Part shown: in pieces, positions 50,095 to 63,800 of the stretch | How positions within the stretch are numbered: position 1 is the first letter of the stretch | How the letters are laid out: each line of letters opens with the position of its first letter | Assembly: GCF_901933205.1 (NCBI RefSeq) | Contig: NC_044572.1 | Span: 110,806,965 to 110,870,964 of the forward strand | Direction of reading: 5' to 3' | DNA from: Camarhynchus parvulus | Taxonomy: Eukaryota; Chordata; Aves; Passeriformes; Thraupidae | Length of the DNA stretch: 64,000 bases | The notes under the pieces: model-generated | What the model saw: only the letters and a program-made list of their open reading frames with translations | What the model was told of the DNA's origin: nothing | Databases searched by the model: none | Program-made: the position numbers and the translations under genes

Positions 50095-53000
50095 CTTGTA
50101 AATTGCTCACTCCCTAGTAATGCCAGTGACATTTCTGGTGCTACTATAGGAAGAAATTAAATTTCCTGAAATATTTTGATGACAGAAGCCCTAGCTTTTC
50201 TGAACTTCATTACCTCTGAAAATTTGCTGCCTGTGTACTGCACACAGTACTTCAAGCAGAAATCCTTGTTGTGTGCATATTCATGTTGGGTGCTGGAAGG
50301 ATACTATCACAAAGCTGGTGCTGAAGGACTTCCCATGCTTCTTCTCCAGTGTTTCATCTATAGTGGGTATGCTAAGGCATATGACAATTTAAAATGAAAT
50401 ATAGATTGCTTCCTATTAATGTGTATTAGAACACTGTTCACACTGATATTTTTTAGTTCTTTGAGTGTATGATTGGCTCAGCAGAGTCAGACTAGTCTAT
50501 CTAAGCAAATTCAGTCTCCTTCCCCCTGGATCTGGTTACTCTGGCAAAGCCCATGTGGGCCATGTCCTTTCATGTATTTGCAATGGGTAGCTAATAGGTT
50601 TTATGTGCTCCCAATCTCAGGGAATAAGATATGTAATGTACCCTCTCATGCCTGCCAACTCCCATTCAATTTTGTGGGCACAAGGGTACCCAGATGTTTG
50701 TATGGTTGATCACATTTCCATCCCAGCTGCTGTTTGGGCCACCTGCCCTTTCTTGGCAAATATAGTGCAGGGGAATGGAGCAAGTGGCTCCTGAGGAATG
50801 TCTTTAGTTTATGGAGTTTTTTAGTAAAGGTTAGCAGCTGGAAATAAGGAAGAAAAAAAGCCAGAGCAGAATAATTTTACCTATTGGTGAAGTATGAAGA
50901 AATTTATAGAGTGCATGGTCTTGGCTGACCATGCAAGAAAACCTCTGACCATTTCCCAGCAGTGTAATTTCTTTGAACGTTCTTTTCTACGTACATGGGT
51001 GAAAACCAGGAAAACAGAGATCCTGTGCTCATGCCTATCCAGAGATTTTGTGATGAGTAGAAATAGTTCTTGCCTTTAGCGAAGTTCAGGGCCAAGACTG
51101 GAGCACCCAAGTTGAAGTACTGCTGTTAGGCAAGACTGAGACGTACCCAGGGTCACTCAGCCTGCCCTGCTTCCACCACCATGCGTGCTAGCAGTTGTAG
51201 CCTCTGTTGGACTGAGGTGCCGGGTGACCAGAGTTTTGTTACCCAGTTGAAACTGCTATTGGAGCCAGACCTGTTTCTGGACTGGGGACCTGTCCTGAAG
51301 CTGGACTATTTTTAACAGGAAACTTTGTTAAATGTTAAAAGCTAAGATATTTTTTACCAAGTGGGCCCACAGGACACTTTTCTTTTAAGAATTTGTTTGA
51401 TTAATTAATTATTTGGTTTTCATGAGGATTTCCAAACAAAATCCTTTCAGGCTCAGTTGGAGATTGAGGTATATACTTAGCCTTAAATGTGAGAAAACTT
51501 CTACTGAATTATTGGTTGATAACTGCTACTGAGATCTTAACCTAAGATAGTTTCATGAAAAAGCTGTGCTCAGACTCCAAAGAAGCCTGTATTTGTAAAA
51601 TATTTTAATATTAAATATTAATTAAACTAATAAAAGTAAACATTAAGTTTTAATATCAATCCATATTAAATACAAGGTATATTAATAATGCATCTTCTGT
51701 AGTTACCTTTTATTTCATTTAATACATGAGGATTGTGTATGTAGCTTAAGTGTGTTTGCAGTGACCTGAAATGGTATCTGCTAAGGATGCTCACTTGAGT
51801 TTGTGGGTTCCTGTGGTGGTGGTTTAAGTTAGACTGTTATGTTAATCAGAGTGGTAAGGAGGACAAAAATTGTTTTGTAAAGACTTGTAAAATCAGTTGT
51901 GAGTGACAAAACTGATTTGGAGTGGGAGGACTCAAGGAAATGAGACTGGAGGAGAGGAGCATTTCTTCCTTTCAATTAAGGCACCAGGAGCAATTTTCTG
52001 AAAACCCATCCAACCAAGGAACAAAAAGTGTTATACTACCTCCCACATTTCCATAAAGGAAGGTATGCCTTACAAGCCCATGTAAATTTATTTATATTTG
52101 TATACTAATTTTCTGGAGTTCTGTGAGTAGATATAAATATACTCTAGATATTCTGATCAGTCAGTTTTGATATAAAGATTACTGCATTTATAATTTATTT
52201 TCCTTTTATTTATCTAGATTTATTTTTTATTATGTTGGTTACTTGGCAGTTTAATTTGGTAAAAGTGATTTGATATCCATGTTCCTCACTTTCTTGACTG
52301 ATTTCAAGTTAGAAAAATATTATTTCCCTGTTTTAGAAGCCATTCAGTGTCAAATACTTTAAGGAATGTGACAGATAAAAATCTTACAGCTGTTGTGGTC
52401 ATACATATACCTTGTTATAGCTGTGCTCCACAGGAAAAGATGAGAATATTTTGATATTTTCTCTGTTTCTGAATTGGAAAGCAATACAGGTGCTGCATTA
52501 TCAGAGTAATGGAAATTGACATAATACGTAGTTTTATGTACTTAATGTCTTTGCTAGACTGTCACAGAAAAGCAGAATTTGCAGCAGAAGCCATAGAGAG
52601 ATTTCTGTAATGTTGACAGTATGTCTAGAATTCTTGTTCAACCCTGAGTTTGCTTAATAAAGATATGTTTGTGAATGCACTTCTCTCTGTATAGGTACAT
52701 CTATGAATACAATTTAAATATCTATCAAAAGATGTGTTTGCAAGTAAAATGTTGTAACAATAAAAGTATTTAAATGTAATTAACCTGTCATTATTCCTGT
52801 CTATGAAAATATAATAAATTGTACAGCAAGTACCAAGTAGTAATAATTTTCAAATTTCTATGTTCTTTGCATTTTAAGAAACAATTTTTGAGTTCCTTTT
52901 TAGGTTCTTTCATGGTTTAGAATTGTAGTTCAGTTCTTAGAGCTTTGTTATTTAGCTTTCCTTGTTCTTGGGTCTCACTTTTATGTAAGAAAGCAACTTT

Positions 53001-53313
53001 TTCAGTTTAAGTTCACTGAGCCTTAGTATTTATTAAATATTGTCGTTACTGAGGAATATCTTTCCCATCATTGTTTGAAATACAGGTTCAAACTTTCCTT
53101 CTTCTGTTGTATGCTGTATTTAACTCTCCAAAAGAGAAGATACTTTAGGTGCACAGTGTATTGTTTTGTTCTGAAGATACTTTCCAAGACTAGATTCACT
53201 AAAATAGCCTATAAGTACCTTTCATATTTCTGATTTAATTTGCTTTTCTCTGAACAAATTTTAAATTTTACTTTTTGGTTTTTGGGGTTGTTAGGTTGTT
53301 TTTTGTTTTGTTG

Positions 53314-53338
53314 TTTTTTTTTTTTTTTTTTTTTTTTT
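53314..53338. repeat. Poly-T tract (25 T)
   Basis: An uninterrupted T25 run preceded by TTG/TTTTG units. Simple repeat or an old tail; no attached element recognised. Confidence 0.8.
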
Positions 53339-56300
53339 CCTTATAGCATATTCAAGGTCTTTGGCACACAGCTGAAGCTTGTAGCTTGTGGGCTTGAAGG
53401 CTTTTAATTGAAGCCCTTCATAGCTAACATGTAGTAATCTTGTAACTTGAGTTTTGAAGTTTCCTGACTCTGGAGGGTGACTGAAGCCTGAGGGAATTTC
53501 TTTAGTTTGCTATCTGCTGGAGAAAACTGTTTTTATTCCCTGGAATTCAATTCTACATTTTTAACAGAGAACCCATGTTAAGGGATCAGTCTTTGGACTA
53601 ATCTCATGTGACCTTTCATGTACAGTTTATTCCATTTTTGTTAAGTGTAGAGGAAACCACTAGTGAAACATGGGTTGGTGATTATAATTTAAATGAAAAT
53701 GGTAGATCAGAAGGTCTTGCTTCCTGTCACTAAGTCTGACTTGTTGGCACTTTTGTGGGTTCCAAGTGGTCTCATTCGTCTTGCAAATTGTAGAGTCCTT
53801 AGAGGAAATGGATGGTAGAACAAAGGCACTTGATGAAAGGGAAAGTGCCTTTTAAACACTGATTTAATTTGGGAGCACAAGTACTAGAGTCAAATTAAAA
53901 ATAATACTCTTCCTGACAGATGAAGCACACGGTAGCATTAAAGTTTTTCACATGCCTGTTGCATTCTTTAGAATCACTCTGAGTAGCTATTTGCAATCAT
54001 TTGGTGAATCATTATCATGACCTATTCACAATACTTGCAAGGTTCTCAGTCATAGCCACGGTAGATATCATGAGACCATGATGAAGTTTTTCGAGTTAAA
54101 ATGATAGATCTACACATTTTGTTAACCTTCTGTTTCAGATTTAAATATGCTCAGTTAGTATTCATAAGGCATGCTCAGAGCTGCAAGAGAGACATCAGTA
54201 TATGTTCTCTCCTATACTAATATTAAATAAATATTTGCAAAGTCACTCCTACATTGGTAAACTTCTTGTGTGAGCTCCCTTCTGGTCTTTTGGCAGTGTT
54301 ACAGCAACTATTCATCACCCTGTTTAGATTTTCCATTTTTATTCTACTGACATGTATTAACATTGTGTTATGATTTTAGGTGTTGACAGTGTTTCTAAAT
54401 TTGTGTGTTCCTGTTTTCTTTGTGGTATCTGGAGTTTTACAAACACTGCATCGTGTACAGTGATTGCCTAGCAAGTAGTCAGGGTGAACATTTAATTTAT
54501 AGAGTTAGCCATTACATTTGTGTAATTTAATAATTTAAGTATTTGGTTTATTGCTACCAAACTATGCATTCATAAATTACTTTTTGTAGGTGGTATTTAT
54601 GATCCTTTAATAATTTAAATATTTGTATTAAATAATGCCTCTATTTAAGTATATTATTATTTTTATTGATTTAGTAGCTTCAGTGCTTGTGGTGCATATG
54701 GTGTCTAGACTGACTTTATATCACAGCCAAGTATGTTTTGATGATCAAATTTGGTTAAATATTTTCAGGTAGAAATGCTTTCACTGAAAATGTAATTTTC
54801 AATAGTTTGAAAATTGAAATACTGCTTGAAAATTTCAGTAAAACTGGTTTTGCAATCCCCAGAATCTGTGAGAACATTATATTCTGTAAGAGAAAAAAAA
54901 TCTCTAAAGGTTTTCAGTATGAGTATGATAATGTATGTAAGATATATAGTCTATAAATCTGTAGATTTTTGAAATAGAAATTACATGGTCTGTAAATTGA
55001 AACAGTTTCAAAATTATTTTTCTGGATTTTTTTTGCTGCTTTGTCTTTGAAATATTTTGTTTGTTTTTTAATTGTATTAAGTATTTTAGCCCTTGAGCTA
55101 ACTTTTCTGCTGGGTGTATTTGCAAGAATTTCAGAATTCAGTGGTATCAACAGGAATGACACAGATAAACATTGTTAAATTGTTTGGAGAAAAGTTTTAT
55201 GTATCTTGTATGTGTTTTGTAAAGTGCCAGTAACATGGTTGTAGTGCATGGCACGTACTCATACATGCTACTGCAATGCAAAGAAATAAAAATGGATAAA
55301 AATTATGTGTTTTTTTTCACTGTGATTCTTTTCTTCATAATTATTAGCCATATTAATAAATCCCCCAATAATCAGGTCTTTGAAAGTCTGGAGATCTGTT
55401 TTTTTGCAAGTAATCTCAGGAAAAAATATCAGAATTTAGAAAAAACCACCAAAAATGTATATTTTTTTTCTTGCGAGATAAATTAAGCACATCATGGATT
55501 AGGGTCTAAAAAGAAAGAAGGGGCCTCAGACCCCCAGTTTTGTAGTGTACCTCAGGATTTCAGAAATTGCAGGAGTTTTAAACTGTCATAGAAGAAATGA
55601 TCTAACTAGTGTAACCTCTGATACCACAATTTGAGTTTCTGTTGAAACTTTGTGAAAGAGCAACACAAAAGCAATCATACAATAGGCACGTTGCTGCCTA
55701 GGTATCATCAGCACATCAGCAATCAATTACAATCATCCACTGAGGTCAAGAGCACATGAATACTTTGTGGTTTGAAGCTGAAAGTTTCCTGAGGATGAGT
55801 TGGTTTCATGAGTAATGATCCTGCTGACGGGATAGAACAGCATCATCACAGAAAGAATACTTCTGGGTGTCAATCATTGGCCTCTTACACATACTGTGCT
55901 ACAATATTCTGTAGTAAAAACAGTCTTCATTTGTGATGACACACTGAATTGAAATGTTACCATATTCTTTTGGTTCAACTGAATGTTTAAACGCCTGTTT
56001 TTAACCTCAGAAATAACTGGATTTTATGTGCAAAACACATAAACAAGATCTCACTTTGGGCACGTTTGAATGTTGTTGTGTTCTGCAGCATTTTAGAGGG
56101 AACCGATTCTCCTTCCAACACAGTAGTCAGCTGGGTAGTAGTCTTTTCAATAGCAGATTTCAAGACTACAAAGTCACATATAACTGTAAAGGCCAGTTAT
56201 TATTGGCCTTACCATTTCTTACGCAGATTAATTGATCTGAAAACAAGGTGCAAAGCTAAAAAAGAAAAAACAACTGTGGAAAGTGTTGAAAACCACCACA

Positions 56301-57154
56301 ATTGAAAAGAATACTGAAGAAAACCCATGGTATATATTTACTGTAATATCAAATTTATATTAAGAGATAATTCCAAAGATTGGTGAAGATTCAGTGAATT
56401 AAACCTACAGCAGGCAATAGATCTTTCCAGACATAAACACCCTATGTAATTTGCACAATTAATGAGTTAGGGGTGTACGTAGCACTTCATTTTATAAACT
56501 GGTAACAGGAAGTCCTGTATGGAAATACACTGCCAGTATTGCATTAATTAGATCTGCTGTGCAAATCATTTTCATTAAGTGTTAGTGGAGGATCTGGTCA
56601 AAGAGCTTTAAGAGCAACATTACAGGGTAGGGAGGGGTCTGTGGTGAAGAAAACATCATCCAAAGTCACTTGCCTGAAGCTAGCTTTTAAGTAGCTCTCA
56701 GGTTTTCTCATTGATCATGCAGGAAGTCTTCACATTTAGCCTTTAATACTATGGACTTGTTTGAGGGGAAAAAAGAAACCCTGACGTGTCTTTATTGGGG
56801 GAAAAAAAAAGTTCAAGATAGTAAGGTTCTGGAACTGAGTAAAATCAAATATTGGTGCACACTTTTCAGAGGGAAACAATATTAAAGAACAAAAGCACAC
56901 ATCTTGAAAACCACAATAAAGACGTTGAGAGATTATTTCATAAACACAGAACGGATTATTCAAACATAATTGCTAACAAGCGATTAATTAGTGGAGTGTG
57001 TACAGCCAATGCAGATGTACACTGCAGAAAACCATCCTGATAGACAGATGTGGATGTACTAATCACTTAATGTGGATAAGTGATGATTAGAAAATTTGGA
57101 TGGGGGATGTCACTACCAGAATTTGTCTGTCAGCTGTAGGGTGCTGAGTCCTTC

Positions 57155-57884
57155 ATTTGGGTCACAAGAACCCCATCCAGTGTTATAGGATTGGGGCAGA
57201 GTGGCTGGAAAGCTGACCAGCAGAAAAGGACCTGGGCATGCTGGTCAGCAGCAGCTGAACATGAGCCAGTGTGTGTCTAGATGGCCATGAAGGCCAATGC
57301 CATCCTGGCCTGTATCAGAAATAATTTGGCCAGCAGGACCAGGGCAGTGATTGTTCCACTGTACTTGGCAGTGGTGGGGGTCACACACTTAATCCCGTGT
57401 TCAGTTCTGGGCCTCTCCCTACAAGAAGGACATTGAGGTGCCAGGACCGTGTCCAGAGAGGGGCAACGGAGCTGGCGGAGGGTCTGGAGTGCAAATCTGA
57501 TAAACATCTCCTGGGGGAGCTGGGGTTGTTTATCCTGGAGAAAAGGAGGCTTAGGGGTGACCTTATCGCTCTCTACAACTGCCTGAAAGAAGGCTGTAGC
57601 CAGGTGAGGGTTGGTTTTTTAACAAGTGATAGGACAAGATGAAATGGCCTCAAGTTGCACCAGGGTAGTTTATGCATTAGGAAAACTTTCTACACCAAAA
57701 AGTTTGTGAAGCATTGGAACAGGCTGCCCAGGGAAGCGGAGTCACTATCCATGGATGTATTCAGAAGGCATGTGGATATGAAACTTAGAGATCTGGTTTA
57801 ATGATGAACACAATGCTGTTAGGTTTATAGTTGGACTCCATGATCTTCAAGGTCTTTCCCAACCTTAATGATTCTATGATTCTA
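57155..57884 (+). mobile_element. CR1 LINE 3' fragment, about 0.7 kb, plus orientation
   Basis: A longer CR1 copy. It includes GAGTGGCTGGAAAGCTGACC, GAAAAGGACCTGGGCATGCT, GTGTTCAGTTCTGGGCCTCT, GAGAAAAGGAGGCTTAGGGG, TTGGAACAGGCTGCCCAGGG and the 3' end GTTGGACTCCATGATCTTCA followed by GATTCTATGATTCT. These follow the order of avian CR1 from the end of ORF2 into the 3' tail. The copy is truncated at the 5' side and carries small deletions. Frames on both strands across 57,277-57,642 are decayed pieces of it and have no cellular function. Confidence 0.93.
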
Positions 57885-60231
57885 ATTGTTGCTAGGTTTC
57901 GAGCTAATACTTTTGAGCTAAGTATTGATTCTGTCATGGGAGATGTAAAATGTAGGACAGTCACACTTTTCAGGAACTTATGAAAACAGCTCTTACTTCA
58001 GATAGGAAAATATTGTCTGTACTGTGCTATGATTTCTTTTACTGTGTGATGAGTTTCATTGACACATAATAGGGAAAAGCTTTAATGGAAGTATACTAGA
58101 ATATATCAAGGAATAATTTAAAAATGCTATTGAGCAGGAAACAAAGTGAACAACACGATGGAGATTTGTTCTTTTTTATCCATTACTGAGATATTGTCTT
58201 AAAAGAACCCCAAAAAAATGTATTTTAAGTGTTGTTAATTTGCATTCAACATACAAATATGTAAAAATACTTACTATACATCTATCAAGGTATTGCAGCA
58301 ATATTTACTAAAAATGTGTAGTTCTTCCTGTCAGTTTAACTGATCATCTCCAATCAAATAAAACATCACTTTTAAGACATGCATTCAACACAATACCCAT
58401 CCAAGTTTGAGAGGCTACATAAGATACACTTGCGCATTTAGGAAGGGCTTATAGTTTCTCCTTGCAAAGTTTGATAATATTTAATGACTTTGTCTTTTAA
58501 AATGGAAATGACATTTATGTGTGGCAAACTTTATATTCAATTCTATTTGATCTTTTAAAATAGTTTTGATTTTTCTGTCTATTTGCCCTTGTGGTAATTA
58601 ACAGTAAATTCATTTGCTCAGCTGTGAATTTCTCTCATTTGTTTTCAACCAGGTCTACCTTGTGTGCATTAAAAAAAACCTCTGGGTTGCAAGTGTAAAC
58701 TGCACATAAAAGCCTTTTCAATTACTCTGCAGAACGATTCAGTTTCTGTAAATATATTTACCAAGCTGTACTAAAGTGTGTTGAGAACTTCCTATTCTAA
58801 GTTTTTATAACTGGAATACTGTTTGCAGCTGAAAATTTGTAGTTTATGTCTTTTGTGTATGTGTGGGAAAAAAGGGTTTGTTTTTCCCTTTGCACTCTTA
58901 CAAAGTCATGCATGTTTCTGTATCTAGCAAGAAGTATTGGTTTGGGATGTTTTTTTCTGAAATTGGCAGATTGCAGCAAGTCATTGCTTTGTCAGATCCA
59001 GTATTGTGTTTATGAAAGTTATCAGTGCCATAGACTTGAGGTGCAGTTGTAAAACATTAAAGCCACATAGACACAGTTCAGCTTCCATAGCTTCCATAAC
59101 CAAGTGTCGTTCTTAAAATAGTTGTTTGGTGTTTAAACTTCCTTTTTTTTTAAATTTAGCTAATGATATGTTTAATTAGAATTACAGAACTATGTTAATA
59201 TATTTGCACTTTAAAAAATAGTTTGTACAGAGATGATTATGCATGAGTTTTAAATTGGTTAATGCCTCACAAAAGGTTGTTTTTGTGGGTACTTTGTAAT
59301 ATCATAGGACATTTCTGAGAATAATTGCTTTTTTCTTCTTCTTTCTTGCCTATTTCCAAGTGGGCAAATTTTACTTTTTTGAGTAATTTGAGAATTATAC
59401 AAATCCTGTAGTAACTTTTACTCTGGATCACCATGTTGACAGGTTTAATACAATGCGCCCATTCTAGGCAGTACAGTTGAGATGCTATTTAATGGCTGTT
59501 ATGCTGTGAATGATTTCAGATTCTGTGCTGTCTGTAAAATAACAGGGCAGGAGCTGGATGAGGATCTAGTTGTGGTTCCTCAACTTTGCCTGGAGTCCTC
59601 ATATTGTCCTTGATGAGCACTGACAGATGGGAATGGCTGGCTCTGTACTCCATCATATCCCTTAGGCTACATCTCCCCCTTGTTTTGTTCTGTGTTTCTG
59701 ATCCTTCACTCTCCTCTTGTGCATACTGGAAGCTATTCACTGTTCAAGGTCTGAGAGGAGATACTGAAGTTTCCATTGCTGGTCCTGCGCTTGGTCAGGC
59801 TTCTCCTTGTCCCCAGCACAAATGAAACAGAGCATGCAGGGGACAGCTGCTGCAACGGATCAAAGCAATGTGGTGAAACATACTAGTGCCAAGTTAGGGA
59901 AGCATGATGAGTTGTTCAGGAAACTTGGACACAGTGGGAAGTCCCTTAGAGAAAATGTGTTTTTTACTTTAGCGCCAAATTTAGTTTCTGTAAGTATTCT
60001 ATAAGTATATATGTGTTTACCCTACATGCATTACTGTTTCATATAGTCTAATTGATTTGTGGCTTCTAACTGTTCAAAGGAGTGGAAAACAGACTTTTGA
60101 GGAATGTAGGTAGAATTAAGAAAGGCTGAGGAGTATGACAGCTTTCTTGGAGTCATTTTTGAAAGGAAGAATCATGCATTGTAAAATTCAGTATTTTAGC
60201 TGTGTGGAATAATGAAAAAAGTCTACGTGGG
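57885..60231. other. Gene-free stretch between CR1 copies
   Basis: No supported gene. Near 59,817 a good acceptor (TTCTCCTTGTCCCCAG) precedes about 60 open codons on the plus strand (to TAA at 60,004), a weak exon candidate. Opposing open frames at 59,516-59,825 look random. Confidence 0.4.
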
Positions 60232-60395
60232 AAGACAGCTCTAAAGATCGTATGGTCCAACTTTCTGTTGAAAGCAGGGCTTAAGATTAGTCTATCAACA
60301 GCCCTGTCAAGCTGACTTTGAATATTTCCAGTGAGGCAGATTGTACCACTTGTCTGGCAGCCTGTTTCCAATGTTCAGTTGTTGAGGAATACATT
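60232..60395 (-). mobile_element. CR1 LINE 3' fragment, minus orientation
   Basis: On the plus strand it runs CTAAAGATCGTATGGTCCAA, then TTTGAATATTTCCAGTGAGG and GGCAGCCTGTTTCCAATGTT. This is the reversed, diverged CR1 3' end, whose forward form contains GGAACAGGCTGCC and a TTGGACCAT-like end. More diverged than the other two copies. Confidence 0.75.
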
Positions 60396-60880
60396 CTGTG
60401 CCAGCGTCTGTGAGAAGGGCTGGAGCTGCAGGTTGAGCTCTGGGTGTTGAGAGCCCCAGGCAAGAGGCCATGAAGTGCCAATCCTTTGCAGAACAAAGGG
60501 CACAGGGACCTGTGGCCCAGCCAGGGGTTTGGGTACTCAGGGAACACAACAGGAGCTGATGGCTCCAGACTTTGGTGAGCTTGTACTGTGAGATTATAAA
60601 GCCCAGGGTTTCCTTTGTTGAGAGTCTCTGCTCAGAGGCACATGGCCGAAGCTGTTTTTTTGATATTGCACCATGATTAAAGTATTTTAAGCATTCAGAC
60701 AACTGAAACTCTGCTATGGAAAACCTTGTCTGAATGCTTGAGTGTGGGGTGTTTAGGGAGCCAAGCAGGGCACCCATCAGGTCACTGGAGCTGCCCAGTG
60801 TGAAGGGGCTTTGACCCGAGCTCAGGTGGTCTGACTGCCAGAGTGTCTCCTGGATGGCTGGACAGGAGGGTTTTCATAGA
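60396..60880. other. Unclassified repeat-like block with a perfect 14-bp inverted repeat
   Basis: This block is richer in GC than its flanks and starts right after the CR1 fragment. It contains TATAAAG near 60,595, GTTGAGAGTCTCTGCTCAG and an ATTAAAG signal-like motif at 60,676-60,682. AAGCATTCAGACAA (60,689-60,702) is exactly the reverse complement of TTGTCTGAATGCTT (60,726-60,739), with a 23-base loop. The TATA-to-poly(A)-like spacing suggests an old LTR, but no termini or target duplication could be found. The 156-codon minus frame at 60,307-60,777 spans it and the CR1 piece and is taken as chance. Confidence 0.3.
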
Positions 60881-63800
60881 ACAGTGATCCTCCCAGTATG
60901 GGGTTTATTTTTTATTATTATTATATGAGGTTGGCATTTTCACTGTTTTTGTTTCTGCCTGTTGCTTCTGGTTGTGTCATTGTTGATTCTTATATGTAGT
61001 GCACTTCCATCTGCACTATCAACTGCCTTTTAAATATTAGAAGCCGTCTCTTCTGTAGGCTGAGTAACCCAAAATACTTTAACCACATTTATTATGTCAC
61101 GTACTTCAATGCTTTATTCATCTTGGAGACCTTCCACTTCTGTTGTGAACATTTGGTGACCCCTATTTCTGTTCATTGTTGCGCTTGAACTGGGGTTACC
61201 AATGGAACATATTGAAATTGTGGTCTACTAGATACTGAAGTAAAACTGGGGAATCAAATAGGATAGAATGTGGGAAAGGAGGATTAACTTGCAATGTGGT
61301 ATTAACAATACGTAAAAATGTGCCCTTCTCTTGTGTTGTGTATTTGTGTTTTGGACACAGCGCCTCTTCCCCATCCCTTCTCAGCTGATGTGTAAATTAT
61401 TGTGGTTTTTTCTGTGCTTTTTAAGCAATCTTGTTCAGAGAGCATTTTCTCAGCACGCCATGAAACCTGTGTTAGCAGATCATTCCTACAGAGGATAGTG
61501 ATCTTTTTGTTCTTAAAACTGTGTGATAGTCATGGTGTTTTACTAAACCAGCAATCATGTAATTCAAACAAGCATGACCCCATGTCCCCAGAACCCTTTA
61601 TTCATCATACAGATACTGCCTGAGCAACCTTGAAAGACAGTGCATTGGAAGTCTAGTCCTTTCTGATGATCTTGGATAACTCTGTCCTTGGAGTTCTTGA
61701 TAACATGTGAATTCATGATCCTTCAGAGAAACTAAATGCACTGTCTTTTGACCAGGACAGAAGGCAGTATTTACAAACAATATTTGCAAACAATATTCGC
61801 CTAATATGATGTGGAAGAAGGTGCTTGTAGCTCATAGTCTTTACTAGTGGGTTACTTGTCAAATAGAAATAAATACAATAAAATAGTAAAAAATATTTTT
61901 ATTAGCAACCTGCTAATAAAAGTAATTGTGGTGGCTTGTATCATATAGAAATCAATGTCTGTGTGCTGTTGTGTCATTTCTTTTTTGCTTGAAAAACTCT
62001 CAATGTCTTTGTCAGCTCCACTGTCCATTTATTATTTGTGGGTAATTCTTAAGAAAAAGCCCAACACTTTGTCTGTCAAACAGTGTATTTGGTCTATGTA
62101 ATATTCATTGTTCATGGGACACAACAGATAGTAGGTGAACATCTCTTGGTTAAAAACAAAATAAAAAGCACAATCTCCTTTTACAAGCAGGGAAATCAAC
62201 AGAAGAGAAGAACTGAAATAATAAATGAACAGAGTTCTTATTTTTCAGTCTTCTCTACAATAGTGTAGAACTGTGTTCTAAGTGAAAACCACCACAAAAA
62301 TAACACACCAGCTCTTTTTTGTTGCCCCCCTTCCACAATAGCTAGAGAGTACTTGGTTTCTTAATTGATTGGTTTTCTTTGCTTAAAATCATAGGAAGAG
62401 GGAAAAAAAACCTCTGAGATGCATTTGCATTATGAGACTTTAGGTCCAGGTGACCAACCTTTCTGGAACAGAAGGCCTGTGCTCCTTCTTCAGTGCTGGG
62501 AACTTTGCAAAGCTTGGCTTCCAGTAATGTACATCTTTACAGTGAGATAATTCAGCAGTATTTTCCTCTTCTCTTTTCATATGAGTAAGAAAAATGCTGG
62601 TAGTATTTTCAGGGCTACCTCTGAATCTATCATAATATAGCAGAATGTTCAATCATTAATTATATTCCCTTTTCAAAATGCTTGTTCTTTTGTTTAGACA
62701 AGTCTGCCTGCCATCAGAGCACAATACTATATGGGGAAAAAAACCCCAACAAATTCAAACAGACCTTATGTCACCTTAATATAATTCAAAGTTCCCCAAA
62801 CATTAAGCAATATGCTGAGCAGTAGCTTGGTTATTGGAAAGGATCAGACATTAAAGTAGAGGGTAGGAATAATCCCTGGTCCTTCAGGCTAGAGGAGAAG
62901 CAGTTGGCAGGTTATTTTTGCTATGCCTCCTAGTCCAAAAAGATTGTGTCCTAGAAAATTGTAAACTTAGACTTACACATAAACCCACCAGGATTTCATT
63001 GTTCCCATGACTAAATTGCTATACCTAGGAGTGGTACCCATACACTGGGATACACCCCTGTGTGTTATTACCTAGCTATGTGCTGGGACAAGTTCCAGGT
63101 ATGTGTTGTCTTTTTCTCATGTGTTATGATTCCCTTTGAAGACTTCTATGCATAAAGCAGGGAAAGAGCTAAAAGACGTAATGCAGGTACCAGGGTTACT
63201 TAGTGCTCTGTAGAGTGCTTCTGCACCACAGTGTATGTGTACATAGTATTTGTAATCCATCTTTTACGGTATAATAAGATTGTTGTGGAACACACAGCCA
63301 ATGTGTGGGATCACAGAGAACTAGGGACACTTGAGATCACTTGTGCTCTTGGCAAGATCACAACAGCAGGCTCCATGGATTCCAAAAGGAAAGGTGTTTA
63401 TTATGGGCAGGAGAGAAATAATCTGACAACATTTAGAATTAGAAGCAGTCCCATTGTGTAGAAACTGGACAATGTATAAGATAAACTTCTGGAGTATTTT
63501 CATCCCCTACTGCTGTCAGGCAAGTCAGCGGAGCTAAGATGAATGAGGTATTTGTGTAGTGAGCATTGTGCTCTTGTTGATCCCACTATTCTTAATATAC
63601 ATGCAGATAAATTTTCTGCAGTCTGAATAGGATACTGCCGTACCTTTTATCCATATCTTTTGATGGGCATTTGAGTCTGTGCTTTCTTCTGGTTTTCACT
63701 TTTACTAGAGGCTGGATCCCGCAGTGTATTTTTGTGCCTCTAAAACAAGGACTGGCACTTTGGTTGCCCAGGGGTAGAGATGCACCCTTACCAAAAGCTC

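Larger units (their letters stand above)
45871..57154. other. Long gene-free AT-rich stretch
   Basis: No supported exon. It contains AT-rich duplications (48,867), a conserved-looking block around 48,400-48,620, a chain of minus-strand frames (48,998-50,094), a poly-T tract at 53,314-53,338 and much unique AT-rich DNA with no visible feature. The plus-strand frames at 50,176-50,794 overlap in different frames and look random. Confidence 0.45.

Noticed and set aside
57277..57642. Open frames on both strands
   Set aside because: They lie inside a decayed CR1 copy.
60307..60777. 156-codon minus-strand frame
   Set aside because: It crosses a CR1 fragment and an unclassified repeat and has no family features.
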